Source: Hanleya hanleyi
Lineage: Eukaryota; Mollusca; Polyplacophora; Lepidopleurida; Hanleyidae
Assembly (NCBI GenBank): GCA_036873755.1
Contig: JAVTVY010020284.1
Coordinates: 1-64,000 of the forward strand
Length of the DNA: 64,000 nucleotides
Reading direction: 5' to 3'
In this document: in pieces, positions 1 through 11,000 of the stretch
Layout: every line of letters starts with the position of its first letter
Numbering within the stretch: position 1 is the first letter of the stretch
The notes under the pieces: generated by a model
Told to the model about the DNA's origin: nothing
Database searches by the model: none
Seen by the model: the letters and a program-made list of their open reading frames with translations, nothing else
Translations under genes and position numbers: made by a program

Positions 1-170
1 CCAGAGGAGGCAGAGGAGGACATTCTGCACAGCCGTCACATCCAGACTCGGGCAGCTTACCCAAGCAGGACAGCCAACAGAATTTTCGTTCCTACGGGAA
101 GGGACCATTTCGTGGCAGAGGAGGAAAGTTTTCCGACCGGGGCAGAGGGAAGCCCGACCGTCGGAATTGA
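1..170 (+). CDS. DIRS gag-like ORF, C-terminal RGG-rich tail (partial)
   Basis: Reading from base 3, the frame runs to a TGA at 168-170. It encodes a tail rich in Arg-Gly-Gly clusters (RGGRGG near the start, GRGGK and GRGK near the end). Such basic Gly/Arg tails fit the nucleic-acid-binding end of a retroelement gag-like protein, and the position directly before the RT fits DIRS ORF1. The last 59 bases overlap the RT reading frame, whose first ATG is at 112. The N-terminal part lies outside the window. Confidence 0.6.
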   Translation, partial: RGGRGGHSAQPSHPDSGSLPKQDSQQNFRSYGKGPFRGRGGKFSDRGRGKPDRRN

Positions 171-1164
171 CGGTCCCCAGCCTCAGTTTTTAACCCGTCA
201 TCATCATCATCCTTTCATCCTCCCAGAATTCAAGGTATTCAATCATCCAGTCATGGGCGGACGTCTACGGATCTTCTGGCGGAACTGGAAGCTCATCACA
301 GACGACAAGTGGGTCACCAGATCACTCAGAGATGGAGTATTCCTCACCTTTCTAGAGTACCCCAGGCTCATCATCAGACCCAAACCATCACGTCTTCCAG
401 TTCGGCCAGAATATGTACGGACATTACTGGCGTCAGTACAAGTGTTATTGGACAAGGGCGCTGTCAGGGAATTACCCGTGGAAGAAGCAAGTCCAGGATT
501 CTACAGTCCTGTCTTCCTCGTGCCCAAGAAGGACACAGATCAGCTTCGCATGATTATAGACCTACGTCGACTCAACGACACTCTAGCGCCACCTCCACAC
601 TTCAAAATGACATCAGTTCCAGCATTACGGTCCCGCCTAAAACCGGACGATTGGCTAGCCTCCATCGACCTCCAGGATGCATACCTTCATGTTCCCATTC
701 ATCAACAACATCGTCGATATCTCCGATTCATCATTGCCGGGAGACGGTTCGAGTGGCAGGCCCTGCCGTTCGGCATCTCCATCGCCCCTTGGTGCTTCAC
801 AAGAATCACGTCACCTATCATGACCTTCCTTCACCTAAGGGGTATCAACATAGAGGCATACATCGACGACATCCTGGTGTGGGGGTCAGGGAAGTCAGCA
901 CTCAAGTCCCAGATACAATTCATCATTCAACTCCTGAGGTATCTCGGATTCATCCCACATCCAACAAAGTCGGAACTAGAGCCTGCTCAGAGACGACAAT
1001 ACATCGGAGCAGTATTCGACACACAGAGTCAGATCATCCTGCCCCCGGAAGAACGTTGGATAAAGATACAGGCTATCATCCAAAGATTTTTATCTTTCCA
1101 ATCACAACCCTTACGTCTTTGGCAAAGTCTACTGGGATTGCTGACATCAACTCACACAGTACGG
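112..1164 (+). CDS. DIRS-like reverse transcriptase domain
   Basis: This is the RT part of an open frame that runs unbroken from ATG 112 to TAA 3177 (1021 codons). Visible RT motifs are PVFLVPKKD, LRMIIDLRRLN, ASIDLQDAYLHVPI, WQALPFGISIAPW and the catalytic YIDDILVWG, with YIDD at residues 250-253 (nt 859-870). These are the usual RT blocks in the right order, and the IDLQDAY and PFGI forms are typical of DIRS elements. After LLGLLTS (about nt 1146) the RT-connection homology continues in the +2 frame. The true start may be ATG 112 or a later one such as 253. The enzyme would copy element RNA into DNA. Confidence 0.9.
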
Positions 1165-2281
1165 ACGACTGCAGCTGCGACCGTTACAGTTCCACCTGCA
1201 ACCGTATCTACGAGCCTCGGCCATCAACCCCCTAGTACCAGTTCCTCAGCACCTCCATCAGTTCCTGAGATGGTGGCAGTCCAGGGAGAACGTCATGTTC
1301 GGGATTCCACTCCGCTGGCCACCATCGAACAAGAATCTATTCTCCGACACATCACTCAGGGGCTGGGGAGCCCATCTGGGAGAGTTAAAGATAGCCGGCA
1401 GGTGGTCTCCACAACAGAAGTCTCTACACATCAATGTTCTGGAGATGACAGCAGTGAACATGGCAGTCCAGCACTGGAGCCCTCAACTGTTCAACAGCTC
1501 CTTGATGATCGCATCAGACAACACGACAGTAGTGAGCTACATCAACAAGCTGGGGGGAACGAGGTCCCGACTGATGTTCCAGGAGACATGGTCTCTTTTC
1601 ACCTGGGCACAGACTCGTCGGTGCCGGATCCGAGCACGACATGTACCCGGCCACCTGAACGTCATTGCAGACAGTCTTTCACGCCCGGACAAAGTCCCAC
1701 AAACGGAGTGGCATCTCCACACAGAGGCCTTTCGTCAAGTGTCATCGATTTGGGAACAGCCCCTAGTAGACCTGTTCGCAACAAGGGACAATACTCAACT
1801 ACCAATCTTCGTCAGCCCGATGCTCGACCCGCTAGCCTGGGCAGTCGACGCCATGTCAATCAGTTGGGACAACCTGATCGCCTACGCATTTCCACCGATA
1901 GCGCTTATTCAGGCAGTCTTGAACAAGATAACAGAGCACAGCAGTGTCATCATCCTCGTAGTACCATGGTGGCCGAATCGCCCATGGTTCCCATCACTGG
2001 TCCAACTACTGACCGACTTCCCTCGTCAGCTACCTCCGTGGCGCCGACTACTAGACCAACGGCAGGGTATCCTACACCACGATCCACAGTGGCTCAACCT
2101 TCACGCCTGCAGGTTATCAGGGATTCCCTTGCAAACCAGGGATTTTCAAGACCAGTTACAGAGGCGATGGCGACAGCGAACAGACCATCCACCTCCAGAC
2201 TTTACCAGGCCAAGTGGGCTTACTTCCATACCTGGTGTGGGACCAGAGACATCGATCCCTACGCTGCCTCTGTTCCAGTGA
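1145..2281 (+). CDS. DIRS-like RNase H and connection region (+2 frame)
   Basis: The +2 frame is open from just after a TGA at 1142-1144 to the stop ending at 2281. It carries the four acidic RNase H positions: D in FSDTSLRGWGAHL, E in INVLEMTAV, D in IASDNTTV and D in HLNVIADSLSRPD. The following stretch (PLVDLFATRDN, LIAYAFPP, IILVVPWWPNRPW) is the conserved region that follows RNase H in DIRS-type proteins. The last 180 bases overlap the recombinase domain in the +1 frame, and overlap of RT/RH with YR is normal in this group. RT and RNase H normally share one frame, so this copy probably has a 1-nt indel near 1145-1170; a programmed shift is the alternative. Confidence 0.85.
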   Translation, partial: HQLTQYGRLQLRPLQFHLQPYLRASAINPLVPVPQHLHQFLRWWQSRENVMFGIPLRWPPSNKNLFSDTSLRGWGAHLGELKIAGRWSPQQKSLHINVLEMTAVNMAVQHWSPQLFNSSLMIASDNTTVVSYINKLGGTRSRLMFQETWSLFTWAQTRRCRIRARHVPGHLNVIADSLSRPDKVPQTEWHLHTEAFRQVSSIWEQPLVDLFATRDNTQLPIFVSPMLDPLAWAVDAMSISWDNLIAYAFPPIALIQAVLNKITEHSSVIILVVPWWPNRPWFPSLVQLLTDFPRQLPPWRRLLDQRQGILHHDPQWLNLHACRLSGIPLQTRDFQDQLQRRWRQRTDHPPPDFTRPSGLTSIPGVGPETSIPTLPLFQ

Positions 2282-3177
2282 TAGCTGATTTCCTATTGCA
2301 CCTGCATCGGGACAAGGAATTCAAGTTAAGCACCATAGAAGGATACCGTTCTGCATTATCCCGAGTCATAAGACTAACTTCAGGAATTGATATTGGACAT
2401 GATATCAACGTTGCGGCTCTGCTCCAGTCCTTCGCCTTACAGTCTCGCCGGACAAGACAACTGCTACCGAAATGGGACCTTGGAATTGTACTGAGTGCGT
2501 TTCTACGCCCACCATTTGAACCATTACAGTCGGCCACGATCAAGGCACTGTCTTACAAGACAGTCTTCTTAACAGCATTCGCTCTGGCCACTAGAGTCTC
2601 CGAACTTCACGCATTAGAACGCAGCTCCCTGGCATGGACCGCTGGTTGGAAAACTATATCCTTCCGTCCAATCCCGGAATTCATCGCCAAGAATGAATCA
2701 ACACGTCAGGGACCATGTGCCCAAAGACTATATCAGATCCCAGCACTTACAGACTTCGTAGGCCCACTGGAGAACGACAGAGTACTATGTCCAGTTAGAG
2801 CCCTACGATGCTATCTACAGAGAACAGACTCTACTAGAGGATCTAGACGTCTCCTATTTTTATCATTACATCCGGGAGCATCTACGGACATTACAAAGAA
2901 TACAGTTGCATCTTGGTTAAGGAAGACAATACACTGGACATACCAACTCGCCATCGATGCTCCTCCCCTACTGTCGAAGGCATCATCTCATGAGATTAGA
3001 GCTATCGCTACGTCCTGGCCGCTCTGGAAAAACTTGTCTCTGGACGAGATCGTTCAAGCCTGTGCATGGACTGTAAACTCTACCTTCACTGACTATTATC
3101 TTAGGGACATGTCTGTACAAACAGACAGGGTGACTACGTTGGGCCCGTTAGCAGTAGCCCAGCATGTAGTCCACTAA
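2101..3177 (+). CDS. DIRS-like tyrosine recombinase
   Basis: This is the C-terminal part of the 1021-codon +1 frame. An N-terminal core-binding segment (ADFLLHLHRDKEF, YRSALSRVIRL) is followed by a catalytic domain. Candidate catalytic residues are Arg828 in ATRVSELHAL, His960 and Arg963 in HEIR, Trp969, and Tyr995 or Tyr996 in TDYYLRD, which is the R..HxxR..W..Y pattern of tyrosine recombinases. The enzyme would insert a circular DNA copy without target duplication. All the listed residues are present, so this domain may still be functional. A second, dead copy is at 57384-58413. Confidence 0.9.
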   Translation, partial: SRLQVIRDSLANQGFSRPVTEAMATANRPSTSRLYQAKWAYFHTWCGTRDIDPYAASVPVIADFLLHLHRDKEFKLSTIEGYRSALSRVIRLTSGIDIGHDINVAALLQSFALQSRRTRQLLPKWDLGIVLSAFLRPPFEPLQSATIKALSYKTVFLTAFALATRVSELHALERSSLAWTAGWKTISFRPIPEFIAKNESTRQGPCAQRLYQIPALTDFVGPLENDRVLCPVRALRCYLQRTDSTRGSRRLLFLSLHPGASTDITKNTVASWLRKTIHWTYQLAIDAPPLLSKASSHEIRAIATSWPLWKNLSLDEIVQACAWTVNSTFTDYYLRDMSVQTDRVTTLGPLAVAQHVVH

Positions 3178-3513
3178 TTCCATCAAGAAAAAAGGGGGGG
3201 GCGCCGCTCAAGCAAGCAAGATCCCGACACTTCGGTAAGTATAGAAGACATACCATGCCAGAGACGAAGGGACTTCAAGGCATCACGATGGCATCTGATT
3301 ATCTAGCCAAGTATGCGAGCAAACGATGGAACAGAGTCCACCTCTCACCGCATTACTTGTAATACCTTGAGTTCCCTACGCTTCTATACGACATGGGAAT
3401 TATCAGGATATTATTAAGCATATTAGATTTATAAAATCAGAACAAGGCGTGCTCCGCTTAATCCAAAAGCAAGTCACAAGGCTGGCTACCCAACCTCCTC
3501 TGTTGGGAGTCTG

Positions 3514-3606
3514 GCATTTAGTGATAACAGGTGAAGATTTGGGACACAAACATTAAACATTTATAAATAATGTTGGTGTTTGTTACCAAATCAAACCTGT
3601 TATCAA
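3514..3606. repeat. DIRS copy 1 internal complementary region
   Basis: Bases 3556-3605 are the exact reverse complement of 3797-3846, the element's right end. The first part carries CATTTAGTGATAACAGGT, followed by sequence that should complement the left end, which is not visible. A junction complementary to both termini is the diagnostic internal complementary region of DIRS elements. Confidence 0.75.
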
Positions 3607-3783
3607 CGTTGATTTGCCCAACCCATCCTCCCCTCTTTGCTCGGCCTTGACTCAAAACAGGTCTTGCTCAACATGGGAAAAAGAGTGATGGACATGCGCG
3701 GAGTGCACGCCACCTGGCGGACGATCGACGCAGCGATCAGGGGAGATAATTTTGTTTGCAGAAGATCTCCAAATGGAGGATAT

Positions 3784-3848
3784 TTGGCATTTAGTGATAA
3801 CAGGTTTGATTTGGTAACAAACACCAACATTATTTATAAATGTTTAAT
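3784..3848. repeat. DIRS copy 1 right terminal inverted repeat (outer part)
   Basis: This contains the 50-bp perfect inverted partner (3797-3846) of the internal complementary region, preceded by the same CATTTAGTGATAACAGGT module found at about 3516. The element probably ends at about 3846-3848. Confidence 0.7.
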
Positions 3849-4720
3849 TTTTAATTTAAAGTTCCATATTAAAGACTCCTGCAGGTATAGATATACCATA
3901 CAATGTGTGTAAGCTTATAAACAACCAGTAAGAACATTGTACATGTAATCAACTCCAAGCTCTAAGCTTGTTAAATAGAATAAAAGACAGGAATTTGATT
4001 TGAGGACACCAGTGTTTGATAATGTAGGTCATCCGTGTCAGGATTATACTTACATTGTTGTTATAGAGTTCTACATGTCTACACTGGTTTACATAAATCT
4101 TCCTCTTTCTGTATAGAGGCATTCTGTTTCTTTTTAAGATTTATGACTACTTCCTTCTTTTAAAAATACACAGGAATAACTTTGTTTGTGCGATATACAC
4201 ATGATATGTATATATTGTGACAACTTTTACACATTGTCAAAAATAGAAAGAAACTATAATGACCACTCCAGACAGAAAAATTCCTGTTGTATACCTTAGG
4301 TTCAATTTCATGGGTAATCCCCTTGTACGACACCTTCACACATCTATACATACATGTATATCATATACATATATATTTTATGCGGAAAGCTTTCTATTTG
4401 ATCTTGATCGTATTAATGTCCTGGCAAGACATGTATTTGTGGAATAGTACTGATCCAATACTTGATTGCATGCAACCAATCAAATGGGATCGTTGCACCA
4501 GATGACCTCCTGGAGATATATCTCAGTGTAAAAAAGATAAATAGAATAAAAAATGAATCATCATGTAAATTGATGAATCTTCAAAATATTGTGATAACTA
4601 GCATAAATGGGCTAAATATACTTCTTATCTGTCTACTACTTCAAGAAAATGTTGGTATGCTTTACCTTAACCTAATTGGTACTGTATTGGTACAGTTTTA
4701 TCAGAACCAATTTTTACCCC
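3849..4720. other. AT-rich sequence, no gene seen
   Basis: No coding exon, promoter or repeat can be supported here. Short open frames exist on both strands but show no recognisable domain. Confidence 0.5.
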
Positions 4721-4827
4721 TCGGGCATTTTGGTCTCGGTATTGTCGTCGCCATGTACGTCCGTCCGTTCATTACCTCATTTTAGGCAAAACCGCTTGAG
4801 ACACAACCACCAACTTTTCAACACTTA

Positions 4828-6382
4828 TTACCCCTCGGCCAAAATTTGGCCGAAGGGTATTGTCGTCGTCATGTACGTCTGTCCGTCTGTCCGTCCGTCT
4901 GGCCGTCTGTCCGTCCGTCTGTCCGTCCGTCCGTCTGTCCGTCACACCTTTCTCGTTACCAAGATATCTTCAGAACGACTTACCCTAGGCACACCAAACT
5001 TGCAGTCCACATCCGTATGCTTGTGACCCAGAACCCTATTGAATCTGGACCTGATTGGTTAGAAACTTTGGCGGCCATCTTTAATTTATGCGAAACCATC
5101 ACAGGTTTCTTGTTACCAAGATATCTTTAGAACGACTTACCCTAGGCACCCCAAACTTGCACTGCACATCCATATGCTCATGACCCAGAACCCTATTGAA
5201 TCTGGACCTGATTGGTTGGAAACTTTGGCGGCCATATTTAATTTATGCGAAATCATTAATCTTGTGTATCTTAGGTACCATTTCTCTGTTCAGTGTGAAA
5301 CTTGGTATAGATCATCGATGCATCAAGAAACTTCAAAGGAATGACCAAACCAGTTTCCCTGATTCGGTGAAAACCTTGGCGGCCATCTTTAATTTATGCA
5401 AAATCTTCAATGATATATATCTCTGATACCATTCAAGTGTTCTATACGAAACTTGGTATACAGCATCGATGTATCAAGAGATCTGCAATGTATAGCCACA
5501 TCAGTTCCTCTGAGTGGCGGGAAGGATGGGCGGCCATCATTAATTTATGCAAAATCATTAATGATCTCTATCTCTGATACTGTTCGAGTGCTCGATGTAA
5601 AATTTGGTATATATCATCGAAGCATCAATAGACTTACGATAAATGACAGTTCTGGCGTTTCTGATTGGGCGGAACCTTGGCGGCCATCTTTAATTTATGC
5701 AAAATCTTCAATGATATATATCTTTGATACCATTTCAGTGTTCTATATGAAACTTGGTATCCAGCATCGATGTATCAAGAGACTTGCAATGAATAACCAC
5801 ATCGGTTCCTCTGAGTGGCGGGAAGGATGGGCGGCCATCTTTAATTTATGCGAAATCATTAATGATCTACATCTCTGATACGGTTCAAGTGCTCAATGTA
5901 AAATTTGGTATACATCGATTAGACAGTTCTGGTTTTTCTGCTTGGGCGGAAACCTTGGTGGCCATCTTTAATTTATGCAAAATCTTTAATGATGTTTATC
6001 TTTGATACCATTTCAGTGTTCTATATGAAACTTGGTTTACAGAATCTATGTATCAAGAGACTTGCAATGAATAACCACATCAGTTTCTCTGAGTGGTGGG
6101 AAGGATGTGCAGCCATCTTTAATTTATGCGAAATCATTAGGGATCTCTATCTCAGATAATTTCCAAATGTTCGATGTAAAATTTGGTATACATCGTCGAT
6201 GCATCAACAGACTTATGTAATGAATACCGGTTTCTCTGATTGGACGGAAACGTTTGAGGCCATTTCTAATGGTAAAATTTTTCATAATCTGTATATTTGT
6301 TACTTGACTGCTTGGTGTTCCTGAAGTCTTGTTTCAAATTGAATACATTATGAATGGCTGGCGCCCAGAGCCGAGGGGTTTT
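4828..6382 (-). mobile_element. Pearl/HINE-like element with hairpin head and 150-bp array, inner copy
   Basis: The head holds a near-perfect hairpin, CCTCGGCCAAAATTTGGCC, at 4833-4856. A (GTCC/GTCT)n tract at 4876-4943 and a tandem array to about 6330 follow. The tail at 6370-6382 reads GCCGAGGGGTTTT, complementary to the head. No protein is encoded; the apparent PSVRPSVRPSV peptides are only translations of the microsatellite. The group is thought to move with helicase functions supplied by Helentrons. Confidence 0.6.
5060..6330. repeat. Tandem array of about 150-bp units (9 copies)
   Basis: The core GGCGGCCATCTTTAATTTATG or a close variant recurs at about 5071, 5228, 5379, 5530, 5680, 5831, 5959, 6109 and 6256. 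Most spacings are 147-157 bp, with one of 128. Two unit types alternate in the middle: one with AACCTTGGCGGCC and one with GGAAGGATGGGCGGCC. That gives a higher-order period near 300 bp. Confidence 0.85.
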
Positions 6383-6409
6383 CAGATGCGCAGCTTCGTA
6401 TTTATCTTG

Positions 6410-7100
6410 TGCTAAATCAGACACCTGTCGAAAGTGGCTCCCCTCGACCCATATTTTACGGAGTTACGCCCTTTACAGATGTATAAATTTCTATTTCTGT
6501 CCTAAATGCTTGAATGAAACCAACTATATCTGAAGAACTGTGTTCGATACAGCTACTATATTTTGGAAACTTATTTATATTGTTGTATTCTAGAAGCCAA
6601 CAAAAAATTACTCGCCTCGGCCCTTATTTTACAGAGTTATGCCTCTTTTTGGGTGCAGTTTTCTCTGATTTTGTGATATATGCTTGAATGTAAGCAGTTA
6701 TATACAATTAACTGTGTTTGGTACAGCTACCAAATTATGAAGAAACTTTTTATCCAGTTGTAGTCTAGATACCTACTAAAACTTTATATAGTTTATTTTT
6801 TTACCTTTTTCTGATGTAATAATCTCTGATTTTGTGGTCTGCTGCCAAATTTTGGAAACTTAGTTACCTAGTTGTATTCTAGAAGTGTACAAGAAAAATC
6901 ATCATCTCGGCCCTTATTTCATGGAGTTATGCTCCTTTTCTGGTGTACGATATGTCTGAATGTAACCAGTTATATCTGAAGAACTGTGCTCACGACTGCT
7001 ACCAAATTTTGGAAACTTATTTATCTACTTGTATTCTACAAGCCCACAAAAGTTATTCGTCTCAGCCCGTTATATATTTTACAGAGTAATGACCCTTTTT
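6410..7100. repeat. Second, divergent tandem array
   Basis: Units share CTCGGCCCTTATTTTACAGAG followed by a TTATGCC-like segment (about 6433, 6612, 6905 and 7050) and TTTTGGAAACTTATTTA. They are more diverged than the 5060-6330 array. The TACAGAGTTATG core recurs in the arrays at 26233 and 33057, so the families are related. Confidence 0.6.
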
Positions 7101-7272
7101 TGTGTATTTATCTAGATATGTTTTTGTGATATCTATTCTTGAATGTAGCTGTTATATCTGCAGAATTGGTGATATACTCGAAAAAGGACAATTCTGGGTG
7201 ATTAGTATAGTCATAATATGTTGCGCATTCTCAACATATTTCTTAATTGCTTGGGGAAAGCCGAGGGGTTTC

Positions 7273-7951
7273 GTGAGACTCACCCTCATGTTTGTCAATG
7301 GGAAATGAATATTAGGGAATTTTTATCGTATTACATCTTCCTGGAAAGCTTGGAGTATCATCTTTGAAGCTACAAAGGCATTATATATATATATTGTTGA
7401 CGTTCATGATGGTGTTCATAACAGTTTGGAATTGTCAAAATTACCTGTGCAAAGGGAATTAATGAATGTTTTCTCAATTTGATCTAGGAATATATTAATT
7501 GGTTAAAAAAGTTCCCCATATATAATCAACAAAAAATACGAGCAAAACAAGTTAACATGGTTACTGTCACCACAGACCAGGCAGGCAGTGCACCCACTAT
7601 AATGCTATTCATTAGGCATACATGTATTAAAGGATGTGCAGGCCTTGCTTTTCATCAAAATGTATGAGAATCGAAACAGATGTACATGTATCTATAAATT
7701 TCTAAATTTTAATGCATTCCGATGAATTATTTTGGGAGAGTGCTGACGGGAATTTGATTCCTGTGGAAAAGTATGCCCTGATATGGTAACCTATTCTGGA
7801 AAAGTATGCCCTGATATGGGAGTAACCTATTCTTCAAAACTTTTCCACAATATATGTCTTCTTACCTTGATGCTGCCTCAGTCCACATTGCAAACATTTG
7901 CTTTGTATGAGTTGACTTTAGCTGACCAGTGTGCTTAATTGTATATTACAG
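7273..7951. other. Intron sequence with a small direct duplication
   Basis: This is intron upstream of the first visible SH2D4-like exon. A direct duplication built on GGAAAAGTATGCCCTGATAT is at about 7765-7833. No upstream coding exon with the expected N-terminal SH2D4 sequence was found. Confidence 0.5.
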
Positions 7952-8027
7952 GAGCAAATAAGGAGAGCTGAAGAATATGAAGAACAAGAAAACAGGAAAA
8001 GCAGGCCACAGATACCACCCAAACCAG
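7952..8027 (+). CDS. SH2D4A: SH2D4-like exon: N-terminal EQIRR segment
   Basis: The acceptor is TATATTACAG and the donor is GGTTAGT. The exon begins in phase 0 and ends with one base of the next codon. It encodes a charged EQIRRAEEYEEQE segment ending in a proline-rich PQIPPKP. In SH2D4 proteins this follows an N-terminal helix, so at least one more coding exon lies upstream and is not seen in this window. Confidence 0.88.
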
Positions 8028-11000
8028 GTTAGTAAAATACATGTAGTGAAATTTCCGAAATTTCCCATATCTGGTACAAGCTTTAATACATGGGTGTAGG
8101 ACAAAACCCCCAGCTGACAAAACCCTCATGGACGAAACCCCCATGGACAAAACATCCACGGACAAAACCCCCAGGTGACAAAACCCCCATCACATATTAT
8201 TTTCTATGCTACTTCAGCAAAAAAAACGAATAAAACATGGTAAATGATAATATCTCAAGACAATGTTATTTCATATTTTATGATCTTGTATATCTTCTGT
8301 AGCCTGTTCTTAGATACATGATCAATAATTTAAACAAAATAAAGTAAATAAAATATAAAAATGACATGCAGTTACATGCAAGGTACAGTTTTTACCCCTC
8401 GGGCAAATTTCCCATGATTTGGGAATATGTAAACTGAGACTTTCTGGAACAGGAATACTTACTGCAACAAGAACATCATCCCCTGAAATTCATTGATGTA
8501 TTTTATTCCATATTTTAAGTGCAACCAACCGCTAAAATTGGATGTAAAACATAGATCACAAACATATGGTCTCATCCAGTTTTGCAGAATCCAGCAAAAT
8601 CATGAAAATACATGATTATCTCCTTGGTATGAACAATCCAGATTTATCCAGAATTTTCCAGTACACAGTGTCATTGAATTGTTTGGATATCCTCCATTAA
8701 CCAAAACTACTACATGTACTCAAGTCCAGTTAGTTTTATTGTTACAGATTCTAGTCTGTAGTATCCATGAGAGCTGCAAATCTGTATCTGTATTTTTTTT
8801 TTGTACTTTTGATGGAGGATGGAATGTAGTGATTTTCATCTGCTTTGATACAAATTGATCGCTTTAGGGAAAGTTTAATTTATATTTAAGACCTTTGCGT
8901 TTCTGTCGTAAGTGATAAAAATCTTACCAGATCGCATGGAATCGAATCCAGGGCATTTCCCCCAGTGGACATTTCCCCCAGCGGACATTTCCCCCAGCGG
9001 GCATTTCCCCCAGTGGACATTTCCCCCACCCTATATTATAGGTTATTTTGAACATAGTTTTTAAATAATTTGGCAAAAGCAAAAAAATTTTAAACATTTT
9101 TTTATTTCTATAAAAGGGATATAAGAATTTCCACATATGTTTTACGATAAAAGAGTCAAGTAGTGATAATATTATACATATACACAGTATATAGCAGTAA
9201 TATACAGTCTTATAGCAAATTTTAAAACAATATACGGTAATTTCCCTATTAATTCGCGATGTAGTGATGAAACTCACCACTCCAAAAATTGGCTACTTTC
9301 GAATTATTTGTTGAGCCAATTCTAGAAAAACGCGGTGTTCGAATTAAATGTCGCGCCGACTTTCACGGAGAATCCAAAATGGCGGACCGCTTCGCCGTGG
9401 TCGTAGTGATCGTATTTATTAACGTGTATTAACTTTGAGATCTCACCATAGTTTCCATAAAATGCAGTGTATGATGTCAGAAAATCTCCTCTATCCTGAT
9501 AAAGGCGTCTAATTTTATTCGAGGAAGTCAAGCATATTTATCGAGTGACAAGTTCAGCACGATCATGCAGATTTTTGAGCTGACGTCCGTAAATTCGCGT
9601 CCATAACAACATCGTAAAAGTAGGCCAAAACATTGAACGTATTCCTTCCTTTTTGTTCAGTATTAGCTATGATCTATATTATGAAACCTAACTGACATGG
9701 AATTGAATGAATGTTCTATATATATAAAACTATACACATATTAGAGTATTCCATGTTCGAGTCGTTCGGTATGTCGACGTTGTTGTTGTGAACCCTGAAA
9801 ATGAACCAACGGCAAATTTATGTAGGATTATATCACAAAGTTTTAGACAGATTAGCGGACTGTCATAGACTTTTTGATCTTCATTGTGCATGATTTTACA
9901 CACACCATCCAGGACTTGAATAAATATCCCGGACCTATGACACGAAATTAATGTAGAATTAACGGCGGATTGTACAAGAGAACCGAGTGTCAGTCGGCAA
10001 TACACGTTTCGATTTGTTTGTTTCAAGTATGAGAATATCTATTACGGTACCGGTACTGTAACAGTTTCAAGGTCACTGGCATAACGGCAGCGTTGGATGG
10101 AACCGAGGATGCCATGGTGCACAACCCCAAGACTATCCCCGAGTTTCAGTTGGTCGACTCTGACAATGAAGACTTCCTTGGATTTTCTGCAGAAGATATC
10201 CCCCCCGGAAATGAAGATCCGTTCGTTACCGACGACAGTGATAGTGACGAGTGAGACCAGTTTGTCCATCTGAATGTGCCGATTTGAAAACATCTAGCTT
10301 TAATCTCGGATGAATTAAAGCCAGTGAACAGTGCTTTAGTAAATTACATGTATGATGCTTTTATTTTATGCTGTTTTATGTTATATAATTTATATGTTAT
10401 CGTAGTGCTCCTGTAATAAAATAAAGTGCTGTATTCTCATATATGCATCCGTTTTACATTTTTGTATCAAATCGTCACCACTCACTTGAGCCTGTTGCCC
10501 GCTGTTCAGTTGTTCGTATTCCACATAAACTGCATGGTAATTTCAATAATATCACTTGATTGAAAGTTCCCGTTTCACAATGTATGACTGCCGACTCAAA
10601 ATCAAGTCATTCAACAGTGCTTAATTCTTGAAAAGGAAACTTTTACCTGCATCCGATCGTCTTTCTGATTTGAGATTTGGCCCGACTGCAGCTTTTCTAT
10701 AATTTATAAATATACACTCAGTAAATATAACCGGATGCACTTCAGAGAATATACAGAAATCGACATCTCAATTAACTGGTAAATTAGACCGATCTATGTA
10801 AGTTGTGATTGTATTCTGGTCGAAGAATCATGGCGAAAAAATCTACCAAATGTACAATCCCGTTTCTCAACGGTTTAGTGAAATTAATTCAGCCTTTCAG
10901 AGAATCTAGTTGAGGAAAGTTATAAAATATATCCATATGTTCAATATCATGATGCTTTTGTCCGTGCAGTACTGAGAACCATATGTGGATGGATTTATTC

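Larger units (their letters stand above)
1..3848 (+). mobile_element. DIRS-like tyrosine-recombinase retrotransposon, copy 1 (left end outside window)
   Basis: The order is gag tail, reverse transcriptase, RNase H, tyrosine recombinase, then an internal complementary region and a right inverted repeat. This is the layout of DIRS-type retrotransposons, which integrate with a tyrosine recombinase instead of a DDE integrase and lack LTRs. The right boundary near 3848 is inferred from the end of the homology between the internal complementary region (3514-3606) and the terminal repeat. Coding parts are well preserved apart from one apparent frame change near 1145-1170, so this is a fairly young copy. 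It probably lies in the first intron of the SH2D4-like gene, whose missing first exon must be further left; that placement is inference. Confidence 0.9.
4721..7272 (-). mobile_element. Pearl/HINE-like non-autonomous element, outer copy
   Basis: The left edge at 4721 starts with TTTTTACCCCTCGGGC, followed by a CATGTACGTCCGTCC tract. The right edge at about 7260-7272 reads GCCGAGGGGTTT, the complement of the head. Between them, after the inner element, lies a second divergent tandem array (6410-7100). Short complementary termini, a CCGT/ACGG microsatellite and a tandem array match published descriptions of bivalve pearl elements, now classed with Helentron-associated HINEs. With the hairpin end on the left the element would read on the minus strand. 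Pairing this head with this tail, around an inner element, is inference. Confidence 0.5.

Noticed and set aside
309..1235. 308-codon open frame overlapping the RT
   Set aside because: It is in a different frame from the RT blocks, is rich in Ser, His and Arg with no domain, and is explained by the low-stop composition of the RT gene.
4676..5026. Open frames with PSVRPSVRPSV-like repeats
   Set aside because: They are direct translations of the (GTCC/GTCT)n microsatellite in a non-coding element.
5196..5878. Repeated open frames with AAIFNLC motifs
   Set aside because: They translate the 150-bp tandem array; the period, not protein constraint, explains the repeats.
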